64,000 nt of DNA, taken from assembly GCA_947396885.1 (NCBI GenBank), contig OX377206.1, forward strand, positions 43,507,631-43,571,630, read 5' to 3'. The position numbers and the translations under genes were made by a program. Positions within the stretch are counted from its first letter, which is position 1. Each line of letters opens with the position of its first letter. Of the stretch, positions 51,462 through 62,230 are shown one piece after another. Source of the stretch: Heligmosomoides polygyrus polygyrus (lineage: Eukaryota > Nematoda > Chromadorea > Rhabditida > Heligmosomidae). The notes under the pieces are model-generated. The model searched no databases, had not been told where the DNA came from, and saw only the letters and a list, made by a program, of their open reading frames with translations.

Positions 51462-52515
51462 CTGACCAGGATATATCTCAACGGTAGGTCGGAACCGCGC
51501 AAGTGGTGTAAATGGGCAGAACCGCCTATCCCTGGGGAGTAACAAACTGCAGGTATCTCGACCCCAATACAACTCTGCGCAGAGTAAAGGGCGACAGAAG
51601 TCGCGTGTTGCCGCCCTGTTGATTCATGTGCTTCACAGTTGACGGGCGCGCGCGGGATGAAGGCTCGCATCGCGAATCAGCGCAGTGCACAGGTGGCGTA
51701 GTAGGAAAGCGCTCGGGCTCGTGAGCGAGGGGTCGTGGGTTTGGATCCCGCAGGCTGCGTTTGTTTTGCACTTTTGCAAAATCCATGTTTATCATATAGG
51801 TGTTCCCCCTAGGAGTATTATAGTGTGTAATAGAGCATGTTTACATATAACATATGCTTCAAGCTACAGATTAGCTAAAATGTTCACTTCTGTGTGTCAC
51901 TTATTTTAAGCCTAATTTGTGTGAAGCTGTAGCTATGTAACGATAGATATTTTGTGGCACTAGTTAAAAGTTCCGACTCCACCGACAAAACTTCGGTCAA
52001 CAACAAAAAAAATTCGCTGAAACTTCGTCTAGGGGGTCATTTGGGGTGCTGATCACGAATGTGACATGCGTTTTTCACGACTCTGTCTCTACCTGCCGTC
52101 ACCGGCAGAAACTTTAAGAATGTAATCCTGTGCTTTCCTTTATCTATCTTATCCAGCCGAATCGTGAAGAACGGATATCAGGTTCGTGATCAGCACCAAA
52201 TGACCCCCTAGACACTAGACAAAGTTTCAGCGAAGCCTGAGCGCTTCCCTACTACGCCACCTGTGCACTGCGCTGAGTCGCGATATGAGCCCTCATCCCG
52301 CGCGCGCCCGTCAGCTGTGGAGCACGTGAATCAACAGGGCGCCAACACGCGACTTCCGTCGCCCCTAACTCTGCGCAGTTGTATTGGGGTCGAGATACCT
52401 GCAGTTTGTTACTTCCGAGGAAGAGTCGGTTCTGCCCATATACAATACTTGTGCCGTTCCAAGCTACCGTTCAGATAGTATCCTGGTTAGTCTAGTGTCT
52501 AGACTAGGCGGCGGT
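51462..52515. mobile_element. Foldback family F, copy 1
   Basis: The left arm (51462-51905) begins CCAGGATATATCTCAACGGT and the right arm (52236-52515) contains inverted pieces ending near AGATAGTATCCTGGTTAG. The arm includes GGGAGTAACAAACTGCAGGT, GCGCGCGCGGGATGA, and a tRNA-like head at 51690-51775 (AGGTGGCGTAGTAGGAAAGC, GTGGGTTTGGATCCCGCA). Beyond the head it has CACTTTTGCAAAATCCATG. The tRNA-like part has a good T arm but no normal anticodon loop. The right arm lacks the outer part of the tRNA trailer. No protein is encoded. Confidence 0.82.
52000..52235. mobile_element. TGATCACGAATCTGA-family foldback nested in family F
   Basis: GCTGAAACTTCGTCTAGGGG and TCATTTGGGGTGCTGATCAC at 52016-52060 are mirrored at 52175-52232. 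The element sits between the arms of family F copy 1. Same core as 28284-28738. Confidence 0.8.
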
Positions 52516-54975
52516 GGCAGTATTATCTCGGACATTCGGGTTCGACGAGCCGAACAGTCTCCGTCCAGCCACTCCCCCTTTAACAGAATGGCAACTGCTG
52601 TTGTCAACAGAAACTGCGGTTGCTATTCTGTTGGAACAGCAACAGTGTGTTGCTATCCTGTTTGAGGCCCGCAACATACTGTTGCTATCCAGGTGCAGTG
52701 ACTAGCGCGCTCCAATCGGAGACGCTCGCGCCGCAGGGAACAAGTTAGAGCTTACTTGCTCGGTCAGCTCGTCAATAGGTAGGGTGCGTTCTATGGAGGC
52801 CGTCGGTGGAATTTTTAGTTGTTCTTTGTGTCTTCTCAGTTTGAGCCGTTTTATCGTGTTCATTTTATGCTTCCTTCGTATATGCTTTATGCTTCCTTCG
52901 GTGAGACTAACATATAAAACTGATTCCGTCCTATTCAAGTTGTGTCTTTCCATCGTTCTCTCCCGAATCTGCCACGGACGCATGCATGATATCATTGAGA
53001 TGTTTTAAAGGACTGGCGCGTGCCAATTGAAGATCGGATTACGGTGGCAGTAAATTCTGGTTTTCTATAGATCAGTACCGTAGCATGCCTTGACACGCGA
53101 CAAAGCCTATCGAAGTAGCGACGAGTTCTTCGCGAGAACGGACGAGTTTTTCACAGCCTAGGCGTTGCGGAACCGTACAAGAGTTAACCTCACAACTTCA
53201 GCTGTGCGACCGCTGACCGACGACAGATAAAAGGTGATGAAGGATTGAACAGCCTTCTAGATTCTATTATGGGCCTATATACCTATCACGTACGGCATAT
53301 AGAAAAGACAGAATGTCATGCTTGTTGGGTCTTTAACAATTATGCCAGCAGTTTGCTGTTTTGAGCATACACTGCGAATAAGGACTTGTGTAACTCGTCA
53401 CTAGTTCGACTGTATGTTCAGCGCTGAACTACTACGTGATTGCTTGGCCCCTAAAGCCCGAAAGCAGCACACGTTTCTACTCTTTGTTTGAACCTTTTTT
53501 TCCTAATTACACTGAAAAAACCGCTTTTGAGTACTACGTGGGGTAAGATAGTGTAGGCTCAATAAAACAGTTCATATGAAGTCAACCCAACCCACCTTGC
53601 ATTCGTGCGATTAGCGCTCTTAAATGTCTAATCAAACAGCCACTACGTCTAGAGGCTCCGGCTCCGCCCTGATGAATAAACTCTCGTCATCAATTCACAA
53701 TAGCTAGGGCCAGTTGCGACAAGTGGGGATAAGGATTCATAATGCGATCACTATCGAAAGCTATAATCGACTTTCGGCGGGGGTTATCGGTTTTCGCCCA
53801 GATTTGACCAATCGAATGGGACTTACGCGAGTATGGTGGCCGATAGATAGGTTTCACAACACACGGAAGGATTCGATCCGGCGGCCAACACTGACTGACA
53901 TTATCAATTTATCGACAGGTGTTATAACACTTAAAAGAACTAGTCTCTACGTTTGCCCCGGTCACTCCTTCTCGCTTCAGATCTTCATTGCCGAGGTATA
54001 GGAACCTAAAAAAAAAATAAAATCTGGAGTTTGGCTGCCGGTAGGCCGCTGAACGTCCTGTAGTAGTATAATAGTTTTGGCACCGCGAGATCGTTACAGC
54101 ACAATGTTATTTTTGAACAGCATGAAAACTCTCAGTTTTGGACCCCTCTTCAGAGAAATCAGTAGCGGCTTGGACGTTTCAGATAGTCATATGTTTCCTC
54201 TGATCCTCTTAAATTCCCCCTCTTAGCATATAACAGCATGTGAATGAAACCTAGAAATATAATGAGAAGGTTGATAAGTGTACAACGGAAGAAGCTGTTG
54301 CAGTCAGACTTACATTACATCACTTTATTCGCTGCTTAATGCAGTTAGGCGTAAGCGGCAACGACCACCGCAGACGCGATTCGCACTGCGCCAGTGAGAA
54401 GCCTAATGGAGCTGGCAGCAAAAATAAAGCTGCATGATGATCGTAATAATCGAATAGGAATGAAGAGCAGTAATAGTCGAAAAAATAGAAGTAGCAGTAA
54501 GATTTACGTGCTCCTTGATGGAGTTGGGGGGATATATCCTTCGGCGCGGACATTGAAATCGAACTACAAATTTATCGCTCATGGAAGTCCGCAGCTGGGT
54601 TCTGAATCAGGCAAGGCAAGGGCAGCAGTAGACTTGTTTCTAAAATGTCAATGTGTCTCAAATGTCCGAAATGTCTCCAGACATATGCTTGACTTTAGCC
54701 ACGGCTATACGAATGCGATAAAGTCATTTACTCTGCTACATATGTTTCCCTGAAAATGGATACCCATTGTTCAGGTACAAAAGAAGTGGCCACCGTCATT
54801 CCACACACCCATTTGAATGTTTGTTAAACAATTTGCTTCACTATTGTTTCTTTCCGGTGTTTCCTTCTTCAGTTTTCTCCGTTCTCTTGCCTTTCATCTC
54901 CGCCCTCTACGCTCGGTTTCCTTGCACAGAACCGGCGAGCATCGCTAGTAACCTTTGCTCGGCAAAGAATATTCC
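52516..54975. other. Unassigned 2.5-kb stretch
   Basis: 52560-52700 contains short repeated GTTGCTAT/CAACAG motifs. 52860-52905 has a duplicated TTTATGCTTCCTTCG. A 119-codon plus frame at 54394-54753 contains no recognisable domain and I do not call it a gene. No RNA gene is seen. Confidence 0.5.
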
Positions 54976-55163
54976 TGATCTCACCAGGATATATCTCAAC
55001 GGTAGGTCGGAACCGCGCAAGTGGTGTAAATGGGCAGAACCGCCTATCCCTGGGGAGTAACAAACTGCAGGTATCTCGACCCCAATACAACTCTGCGCAG
55101 AGTTAAGGGCAACAGAAGTCGCGTGTTGGCGCCCTGTTGATTCATGTGCTTCACAGTTGACGG

Positions 55164-55653
55164 CCGGCTCCAGGACCTAACTCCAACGCGACGTCGCGGC
55201 ACTGAAACGCGGACGTGCGCTCGGTAACGCATGGCTAGCCGCGGAGCACGAAATCTTCTCAGTGTTTAAGCTCCCAGTCGACATTTCTAGCAAGGAACTT
55301 ATGATCCCACATAATGTGGTAGGCAACAGTCTGCAGTAGGACAACTGATCCGAGAATGGCTGATAGTGACATTTTTTCGTAGTATAACCATAATCACGGG
55401 TAAAAATTGACCGAAGATGTTGTAGATGGCAAATACACTGACGCTAGAAACCATCCACATTATCAGGATTCCTGTATAAACTATCGCTGATCGTCCTATT
55501 GAAACCACATTCATATACCATCTCCAAGAAACGTTGAAATAAGGCAAAGGCGTGCCGCATGTCCTTGTAGGAAGCGTTTCTAGCCGTCGGAAGCATCAAC
55601 CGCGACAACTCGTCCAGGGGGGTTCGCGCGGCGTTGGAGTTATGTCTGCCCCC
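55164..55653. mobile_element. 490-bp element with 8-bp target duplication
   Basis: GTTGACGG flanks it on both sides (55156-55163, 55654-55661). The ends share inverted TAACTCCAACGCGRCG-like sequence (55175-55195 and 55625-55645). A shorter relative is at 32760-32900. The interior is less GC-rich than the ends and contains a signal-peptide-like frame on the minus strand, listed separately. The superfamily is uncertain; 8 bp fits hAT or P. Confidence 0.85.
55252..55400 (-). pseudogene. Possible captured gene fragment with signal-peptide-like start
   Basis: On the minus strand an ATG starts [20 protein letters not shown], followed by [17 protein letters not shown] and a stop. The beginning has the short polar plus hydrophobic pattern of a secretion signal. 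An overlapping frame (55547-55299) is instead rich in membrane-like segments such as [20 protein letters not shown], so the correct frame is uncertain. I do not recognise a family. Host sequence captured by the transposon is a possibility; chance frames are the alternative. Confidence 0.25.
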
Positions 55654-57000
55654 GTTGACGGGCGCGCGCGGGATGAGGGCTCGCATCGCGAATCAGCGCA
55701 GTGCACAGGTGGCGTAGTAGGAAAGCGCTCGGGCTCGTGAGCGAGGGGTCGTGGGTTTGGATCCCGCAGGCTGCGTTTGTTTTGCACTTTTGCAAAATCC
55801 ATGTTTATCATATAGGTGTTCCCCCTAGGAGTATTATAGTGTGTAATAGAGCATGTTTACATATAACATATGCTTCAAGCTACAGACTAGCTAAAATGTT
55901 TACTTCTAAAGAACCGAGGGTGCTCTCTACAGCACCCTCCTGCGAAGTACAAAGTAAATCAATTACAAAATATCTAACATTACATAACTACAGCATCACA
56001 CAAAATAGTTTTACAAATAAGCAAGCGTTTACAAGCAAACAAGGATACTACATGTGATTATTAACATTAGTGGATTTTTAACACTAACATAGTGCATAAA
56101 GCAATACGAGTGATTGCAATATAAGCAATGAATGAAAGGTAAAGGTTCCTCGCAGCCTGATTCTTCACACGAACCAAGATCCTTGTGGAACAAGCATTGG
56201 ATGGGGCTCTCAAAAGGCCCTGGGTGCTCGTTGAGGTAGGCTGCCTTGTACCAAGTAAACTTTATCAGATTCGTGAAGCTGACATGGCATAGATTTCGGT
56301 GTACCAGCGAGACTACCGTAAATCATACAACTTCCACTTTACTTGATTGTGACTTGATTTTACCGTAGAAGAATAGATACATGTAAACTCAGCTTTAAAT
56401 TATGATCCTTTTTTTTGTATGTCGAAAGGGAGGTCATTGACCAGGACCTGCGAATGCACGTGGATAACAACATGAGCACTGGTGGCATGACTTTGACGAC
56501 GCTGTACAATTTAGGCTGTTCCCAATTAATATTTTTTTAGATATTTTGTAATTGATTTACTCTTTACTGGAGAACTGCCTCGGTTCTTTAGAAGTGAACA
56601 TTTTAGCTAATCTGTAGTTTGAAGCATATGTTATATGTAAACATGCTATACAACACACTATATACCCCTAGGTGGATCACCTATATGATAAACATGGATT
56701 TCGCAAAAGTGCAAAACAAACGCAGTCTGCGGGATCCAATCCCCCCGACCACTTGCCCATGAGCCCGAGCGCTCCCCTAGACTCAGAGCTCGCCGCCGGC
56801 GGCGTCCCTGCCCTATCCTTAACCATAGCGGCGAACGGCGTTGCCGCAGAAATCTGTGGGGGCCTTAACTCTGCGCAGAGTTGTATTGGGGTCAAGATAT
56901 CTGCAGTTTGTTACCTCCCAGGGAGAGGCGGTTCTGCCCATATACAACACTTGCGCCGTTCCGACCTACCGTTGAGATAGTATCCTGGTCAGCCTGACTG

Positions 57001-57560
57001 CAATATTGCGATTATCGATTGGCAAAGTCGCCCCGCTGCGGCGACCATTCCTACATACAAAAATGTTTTGCGCGTCATGGAGCAACGCTGTTACAGCAAG
57101 ATTGCGCGTTGGCTTAAGTGTGCGCGTTGTTGCGGTGGAAACACACAGCCGAGCGCTACAGTACGCTAATATTCTGCCGCTACGGGTTAGACTTCTTCCG
57201 AACGGATACAAGCGTGCGCTATGACATCATATTTCACCACCGCCTTTGATTCTACAAGAAAAGTTATTACAGATAGCACCAAAAACTATTTTATTGATGA
57301 AATTCTAGGAGCGTGTAATAAGAAGGCTACCATACACTCAGTTCACTGAATGGTGAGTTATATAAGCAAATAGCGAGGAGCAGTTAAAGATTAGTGTTTA
57401 TGCTTAATTCCATACAGGGCAACTTTGAAATTGCCCTGCCTTTACGAATCCAAGCTTGGCTGAAAACAGAGTTGAGTGCAAGTCGCTAGTTGAGTGGTTT
57501 GTCCTGCTTCTCCAGGCCTAACCACCACAAACTCTCTCCACAGCTGCAGTACATATAGAC
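57001..57560. other. Unassigned sequence
   Basis: A small hairpin, GTCGCCCCGCTGCGGCGAC, at 57028-57046. No gene is supported, though it may be the 3' flank of the candidate exons that follow. Confidence 0.45.
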
Positions 57561-58838
57561 CTTTTTAGAAGAATGTCCGCAGCCCTACTGCTCCGTCTAC
57601 GGTTGTGTTCACAACCCATTGCAGCTCGTCAAGCCTAATCCAATGTCTGACATTTCGGTTCAGTCGCTGTGCAAGACAGAAATACTGTCCTCCTCTGTAT
57701 ATGGATGTTACTTTGAAAACTGGGCAAGCCACTGCCGAAATTTGAGAACCCAAGACTTGGTTGAAAACGGAGCAGAACCGATCGTAGGTCCCACTTACTT
57801 TCATCGCTAGCGTGTCCCAGTCATCGTCAAAAATAGGAGGACCTGGGCAGGTAGAAAAAGCATAGTAGCCCAGCGCACGAAGTAGGCATGCCGCACCATC
57901 GACCATTAACTTTAGGGGAAGAATTACATACGGGGGCCTGATGTAGTCGAAGACAGGGTGGAAGATGGAAATTTAATTTCCGCTGTCAACGAACCACTAC
58001 ACACTCATGCCTTCCTCCTCTATATAGAGGATTTTCTGTCTAGGGAGCTTGGATGAAGCTGTCGTAAGTGCCACCATGGTTCTCATCGCTTTCCACGGTC
58101 TATTAAGGATTAACAAGCATTGCGCGCTTTTGCGTCTTTTTTCCAACACTTTTCTTATAAAAGTGAAGGCACATTCTCATCGCTGTCCAAGACCGATCAG
58201 GCTAAATTAGGGACTAATATGGCTATTAAATTTGATCTGACCCAGACATTATTGTGACAGCGATTCTGTAGAATCAGAAGCATACCATTCTTAGTTATTA
58301 ACTCAAAGATTGCAACACTGTGAGGCAGCTGTAACAACCAGCGAATTGGCTCATTCAAATTTGGAGCGGATTCTAGTTAACTCACATGAGGGGACTCCAA
58401 GTTATAGAATTGATTCCACACCTCATTTGATTCCTAGGTGGTTCCAATTTATAGAACTGACCATGGCATCGAGATAAAACATGAGTACTAAAAAGTCTAT
58501 CGGCTGTACCAGCCCATAACTGCGAGTACAAATGACCCTTTCACTGATGGTGTCGTGACGAAGTATTGGGCTTTTGAAGTCAACGAAGTGGAATTCTCCA
58601 TCGCCATTGCTGATACACTTCAGACCTCCTCGCATGATTGTAAGTTTCTAGGCACACTTTAGAGATTCATGTTCACGTGCCGCACTTGTTCAGACCCAAG
58701 GTTTTAAGCGGTTTTGACAGTAAATTGTCGTACATCCTTCCAACGGACAAATTCGTGTGAATGGCACGCAAGCTATCAATGTAGTGAACATCGGAGCCAT
58801 TGGACGAGTGAATGAATCCGAACATCGAAGTCGCGCTT
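57561..58838 (-). pseudogene. Cluster of exon-like open segments, possible host gene remnant
   Basis: Three minus-strand open blocks have ordinary protein composition. 58838-58682 reads SMFGFIHSSNGSDVHYIDSL and NLSVGRMYDNLLSKPLKTLG. 58635-58423 reads GGLKCISNGDGEFHFVDFKS and ISERVICTRSYGLVQPIDFL. 57960-57584 reads FDYIRPPYVILPLKLMVDGA and PPIFDDDWDTLAMK, where a good GTAAGT donor follows at about 57801, then IYRGGQYFCLAQRLNRNVRH to a stop at 57582. The acceptors are weak and no single phase-consistent model emerged. The TTAA-type element interrupts the upstream side at 58841. I do not recognise the protein; a disrupted host gene is the favoured reading, with low confidence. Confidence 0.3.
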
Positions 58839-58840
58839 AA

Positions 58841-59289
58841 GGCCCCCGCAGACTTTTGCGGCGTCGCCGCTGCCCTATGCTTAACCATAGGGCAGAGACG
58901 CAGAGCTCGCCTCCAGCGGCGCCGCTGAGCGGCGCCGCTGGCCGGCCGGCGGCACCGGCGGCACCGGCGGCGTCGCTGGCGGAAATGACTTGAATCATTC
59001 CACCCGGCGGCGCCGCTCCAGCGTCTGTCTGTCTGCGCTCTGCGCTCTGCCCTTTCGCGGCGGGATCCAGAGCGGAGACGGTCGATGCGGGCGCGCGATC
59101 GTCATCGGGGCGCGTTATTGTTAAGCACCAGTCGGTCCCCACTAGAAACAGTACAGTACCTCGCCGTCACCGCTCCCACTGATGATGAGTCAAGCCGCTG
59201 AGCGGCGCCGCTCAGCGGCACCGGCGGCGTCGCCCAGCGGCACCGCTGAGCGTCGCCGCCGAGCGGTGCCGCAGAAGTCTGTGGCGGCC
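58841..59289. mobile_element. GC-rich palindromic element at TTAA (piggyBac-type target)
   Basis: It begins GGCCCCCGCAGACTTTTGCG and ends with an inverted AGAAGTCTGTGGCGGCC. TTAA precedes it (58837-58840) and TTTA follows (59290-59293), suggesting a TTAA duplication with one substitution. The fragment at 56780-56868 abuts an intact TTAA as well. The interior is full of GGCGCCGCTGAGCGGC-type dyads. No transposase. TTAA targeting is characteristic of piggyBac. Confidence 0.72.
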
Positions 59290-60173
59290 TTTAGATTACT
59301 CTTTATTGTCATACAAAAAAAGGTACAAATTGTTGGAAAGTTAGGAGTATTTGACCAGATAGACATTCAGGTAGTGACAACATTTTTTAGGAGAATCTGT
59401 ATTGATGCACCAGTTTCATAGCACTAGCTATCACAAAGCTTTCCTAGGCGCGCTTAGGGTCCGGGGGGGGGGGGTCACCATGTAGTACATGACGACAAGT
59501 CGTCCCAGCAGTTTCGGCGCCCCAGTTAAACGCGGGCAAAACAACTCTGCGTCCTCTCCTCAGCGCGTGCTCTCTCTCCCACCGCCTGATTTTCAGGGTG
59601 TTGAGTCATTCGAATCGGGCATTGCGCGTTCCGGTCTGGGTCTGGCGGTTCGGGAAGTTTCTGGTGGCTTCCTTGAGGGGATTTGTCTCACTGCGCGTGC
59701 TGGGTTCGTCCTCAGGAGGGTTTCTCTCTGGGTTCACTTCTTGCGCGTGTGTGTTTAGGCCTGCTGATGTTTATTATGTGTTGTTTTTTATGGTTCTCAT
59801 GTATTCCTTTTGTTATCATGCATTTTTTAGTGTTGCTATTGATTTGTCTTTTCCTCATGATACGTTATCTCTCATATACCTTATGCGTATGTACTCTATG
59901 TAGATGTATTCTGTTTTTCTTGTTCGCGCTTCGCCATCTCATCAGATTGAGTTTACTTTTGCCATATCATTAGTGTTGTGCCGCTACTATGTCACTTAAT
60001 CCTGTTTCAGGGTATGATTGATATCGGTGCTATTTATATCGGTCTCTGTTCATGTTTTCGCGTAGTATCTCATATTCACCTATGTTTTCTTTGCGTTCTT
60101 GTTTCGTTTCATGATAGTTCTTTGCCATCGATGCATCATTCGGTATTTCGTTTAGTCGCGTGTCGGTTAGTAT

Positions 60174-60190
60174 GAATTATTATAAATAAA
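60174..60190 (+). promoter_or_regulatory. TATA-like / AATAAA-like stretch before SL1
   Basis: ATTATTATAAATAAA directly precedes SL1. TATAAATA could be the LTR promoter TATA box and AATAAA a polyadenylation signal; both often sit close together in short-R LTRs. Function is inferred from sequence only. Confidence 0.45.
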
Positions 60191-60212
60191 GGTTTAATTA
60201 CCCAAGTTTGAG
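60191..60212 (+). other. Exact SL1 spliced-leader sequence
   Basis: All 22 bases match nematode SL1, starting GGTTTAATTACCC and ending AAGTTTGAG. The next bases are GTGATTCC, so a GT follows as in an SL RNA donor site. However, no Sm-site-like AATTTTGG and no SL RNA body are visible downstream. It lies about 360 bp upstream of the gag start region of the BEL/Pao element. The likeliest reading is retrotransposition of a trans-spliced element RNA, or an LTR that incorporated SL1. Confidence 0.93.
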
Positions 60213-60572
60213 GTGATTCCGACGCGTTCGGTCGCGATACTATCTAATCCGCGTGGCAGTGCTGTTTCCTGTGTATTCTGGTCGGGTCACTTCAATCGGC
60301 CGATCTGTATTCAGCTGCCGACGACTGGTCCTGTGCGCGTACACATTGAATCGAGGACCAACAGCGACAACCACAGGTCGGAATTTAAACCATTTTTATT
60401 AGTTTGAGAGCGCGTATCTGGTAGTAGGATTTGACTTAAGTGGTAGTTCGTGTATCTGTGAGGCGCGTACTAGTTTCTAGCCTAAGCGACCTAGGTTTAG
60501 TTAACTAGCGCGTACAGTTTTGTTCCGTTCATTACCTTTTGTTTGTGGGATTGTTCCTCGTAGTGAGGATTA

Positions 60573-61850
60573 TTGTTTCCGATGTCCAAGCACGTGTCTT
60601 CGTTGAAAGGTCTTGTAGCCACGAGCTGCAAGAAACTGGAGTCAATGTTAGCGCGTTTCAAGGAGGACGGATTGGAGACAATAGAAGTGGAAGGAGGGGA
60701 CAGAGCTCCAGGAAATCAGCGAGCGTGCCGAAGCAGGATCCAGGAAGCACTGGGAGCAATAGAGGAATGCACCTCTAGGATCGACCACCTTCTGGAACGG
60801 TATGCGAGCGGGTACGATCAGCTGGACAAACCAACCAAGAGTGTGACGGATGAGTACGAGGAGTACTCTACAATGGCTGCAGACGTTCTCAGCCAAGCTC
60901 TGGATTACACGGCAATCCTGCAAGGTCGATTGAGAGCCTTTACGTCGAACATGGGAAGAAGTCAAAGTATGCTGAGCGCTAGTGAGCCAGAGCAACTTAC
61001 ACAGGACTTCGTTCCCCAGACTAAAAGGATCGACCTGCCCACGTTGCCCACTCCAACTTTCAGTGGAAACGTCTGGGACTGGGACAACTTCTGGATACTG
61101 TTTTCTACCAACGTCCACTCACAGCCCCTACCCGAGATCTTCAAATTCAACTACCTTCTGAACGCATTGAAGGGAGAAGCGCGTGATGCAGTCAAGAGGT
61201 TTTAGATCACGAACGAGAACTACCAGAAGGCGATCGAATATCTCCAAGCCAAGTATGGCAACAGAGGGGAGCTCGTACAGCGCTTGATAGCCAGGATGGA
61301 AACCACGACACTGCGTTCACCATCCGTCAAGGATCAGCGCGTATTGCTGGAACAGCTCCAAGCCATCATGTCTCAACTGAGAGACAAGGGTGAACATGTG
61401 GACAGCCAGTGGCTCATAAACCAGGTTTTGTCCAAATTCCCTGAACACTTGCAGAGGGAAGTGTTAAAGAAGAAACGGTCTATGGAGGGACCTTTCTTGA
61501 TGGAAAATCTTCTCGATTCCCTGGATCAGTTCATTGCGGATGAGGAAATGATTGCTCTGTTCACGTCAAGGAACACTGGGGCACAGCAACAGCAGCCTCA
61601 TAAGGTGAAGCCTCAGAAAGAACAGAGTTCAAGAGGAAGTTTGCCGTGCATGTACTGTGGCGAGGACCACAAAGCAAGTGCATGTTCGAGATATGGCACC
61701 CCGCAGGAGCGGGCCAACTACTTACGTGAGCACAAGCTGTGCTTTATCTGCGCGTCTCCTCATCACGCGACGACGGACTGTAAGAAAGGCCATGTTTCAC
61801 ATGCCAGGGTAAACACCACACATCATGCTGCTTCAAGGCAACGACAGCTC
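60573..61850 (+). pseudogene. BEL/Pao gag
   Basis: Encodes the particle-forming protein. An initial 210-codon frame may start at the ATG within MSKHVSSLKGLVATSCKKLE. It has a helical N-terminal region and the DUF1759-type core LPTPTFSGNVWDWDNFWILF and FNYLLNALKGEARDAVKRF. A TAG at 61203-61205 interrupts the core, and the same frame goes on with YQKAIEYLQAKYGNRGELVQ and DSQWLINQVLSKFPEHLQRE. Two zinc knuckles follow, CMYCGEDHKASAC (about 61648) and CFICASPHHATTDC (about 61741). A frameshift near 61795 ends the readable part. Confidence 0.9.
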
Positions 61851-62230
61851 TAGAAACTTCGACATCACGGCAGGGAAAACCCACCGCTCTAGCTAAACCA
61901 AATGAGGTGAAGTTTGCCAAGAAGGCAAGCCCTACGTCGGCGGCGACTCACCAGCTGAGCAGTCAAGATCAAGGTCACATAAATGCGCGTAAACAACAGC
62001 AAGAGGATCCAGTAGCTCAACTCCATTCCAGCGAGGGTATACCGAGCACTCGCGAAACCTACTTACCAGTAGGAGAGCTCACGATCATGGACCCCTCTTC
62101 GCGTGAACTAAGGAAAGTACCGGCACTGCTAGATTCAGGTGCCGAGTGCTCCTTCATCGATCACAAGCTAGCAGAGGAGCTAAGCCTGCCGACCCTGGGC
62201 ACGACAACTTTGCGCGTAAGAACCTTCGCG
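61850..62230 (+). pseudogene. BEL/Pao aspartic protease
   Basis: In a second frame, ELRKVPALLDSGAECSFID contains the DSGA active site (about 62130) of retrotransposon proteases, followed by HKLAEELSLPTLGTTTLRVR. A one-base loss near 62228, inside TTCGCGTGCAGG, shifts the frame to that of reverse transcriptase. The N-terminal part is a low-complexity linker with many Gln. Confidence 0.88.

Larger units (their letters stand above)
54976..57000. mobile_element. Foldback family F, copy 2, with a nested insertion
   Basis: The left arm is in two parts: 54983-55163, and 55654-55905 after the nested element. The right arm (about 56570-57000) is inverted and ends AGATAGTATCCTGGTCAG. The left arm is almost identical to copy 1, including the tRNA-like head (55702-55787). 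About 0.65 kb of AT-rich unique sequence separates the arms. Within the right arm, 56780-56865 is a fragment of the TTAA-type element found at 58841-59289. Confidence 0.85.

Noticed and set aside
51690..51775. Functional tRNA gene
   Set aside because: The T arm and B box are good, but the anticodon loop has the wrong size and the sequence is repeated inside foldbacks.
54394..54753. 119-codon plus-strand frame
   Set aside because: No recognisable domain, no splice or promoter context, and length within chance expectation for this composition.
60191..60300. A genuine SL1 RNA gene
   Set aside because: The 22-nt leader is exact and followed by GT, but no Sm site or SL RNA stem-loops are visible and the context is a BEL/Pao leader.
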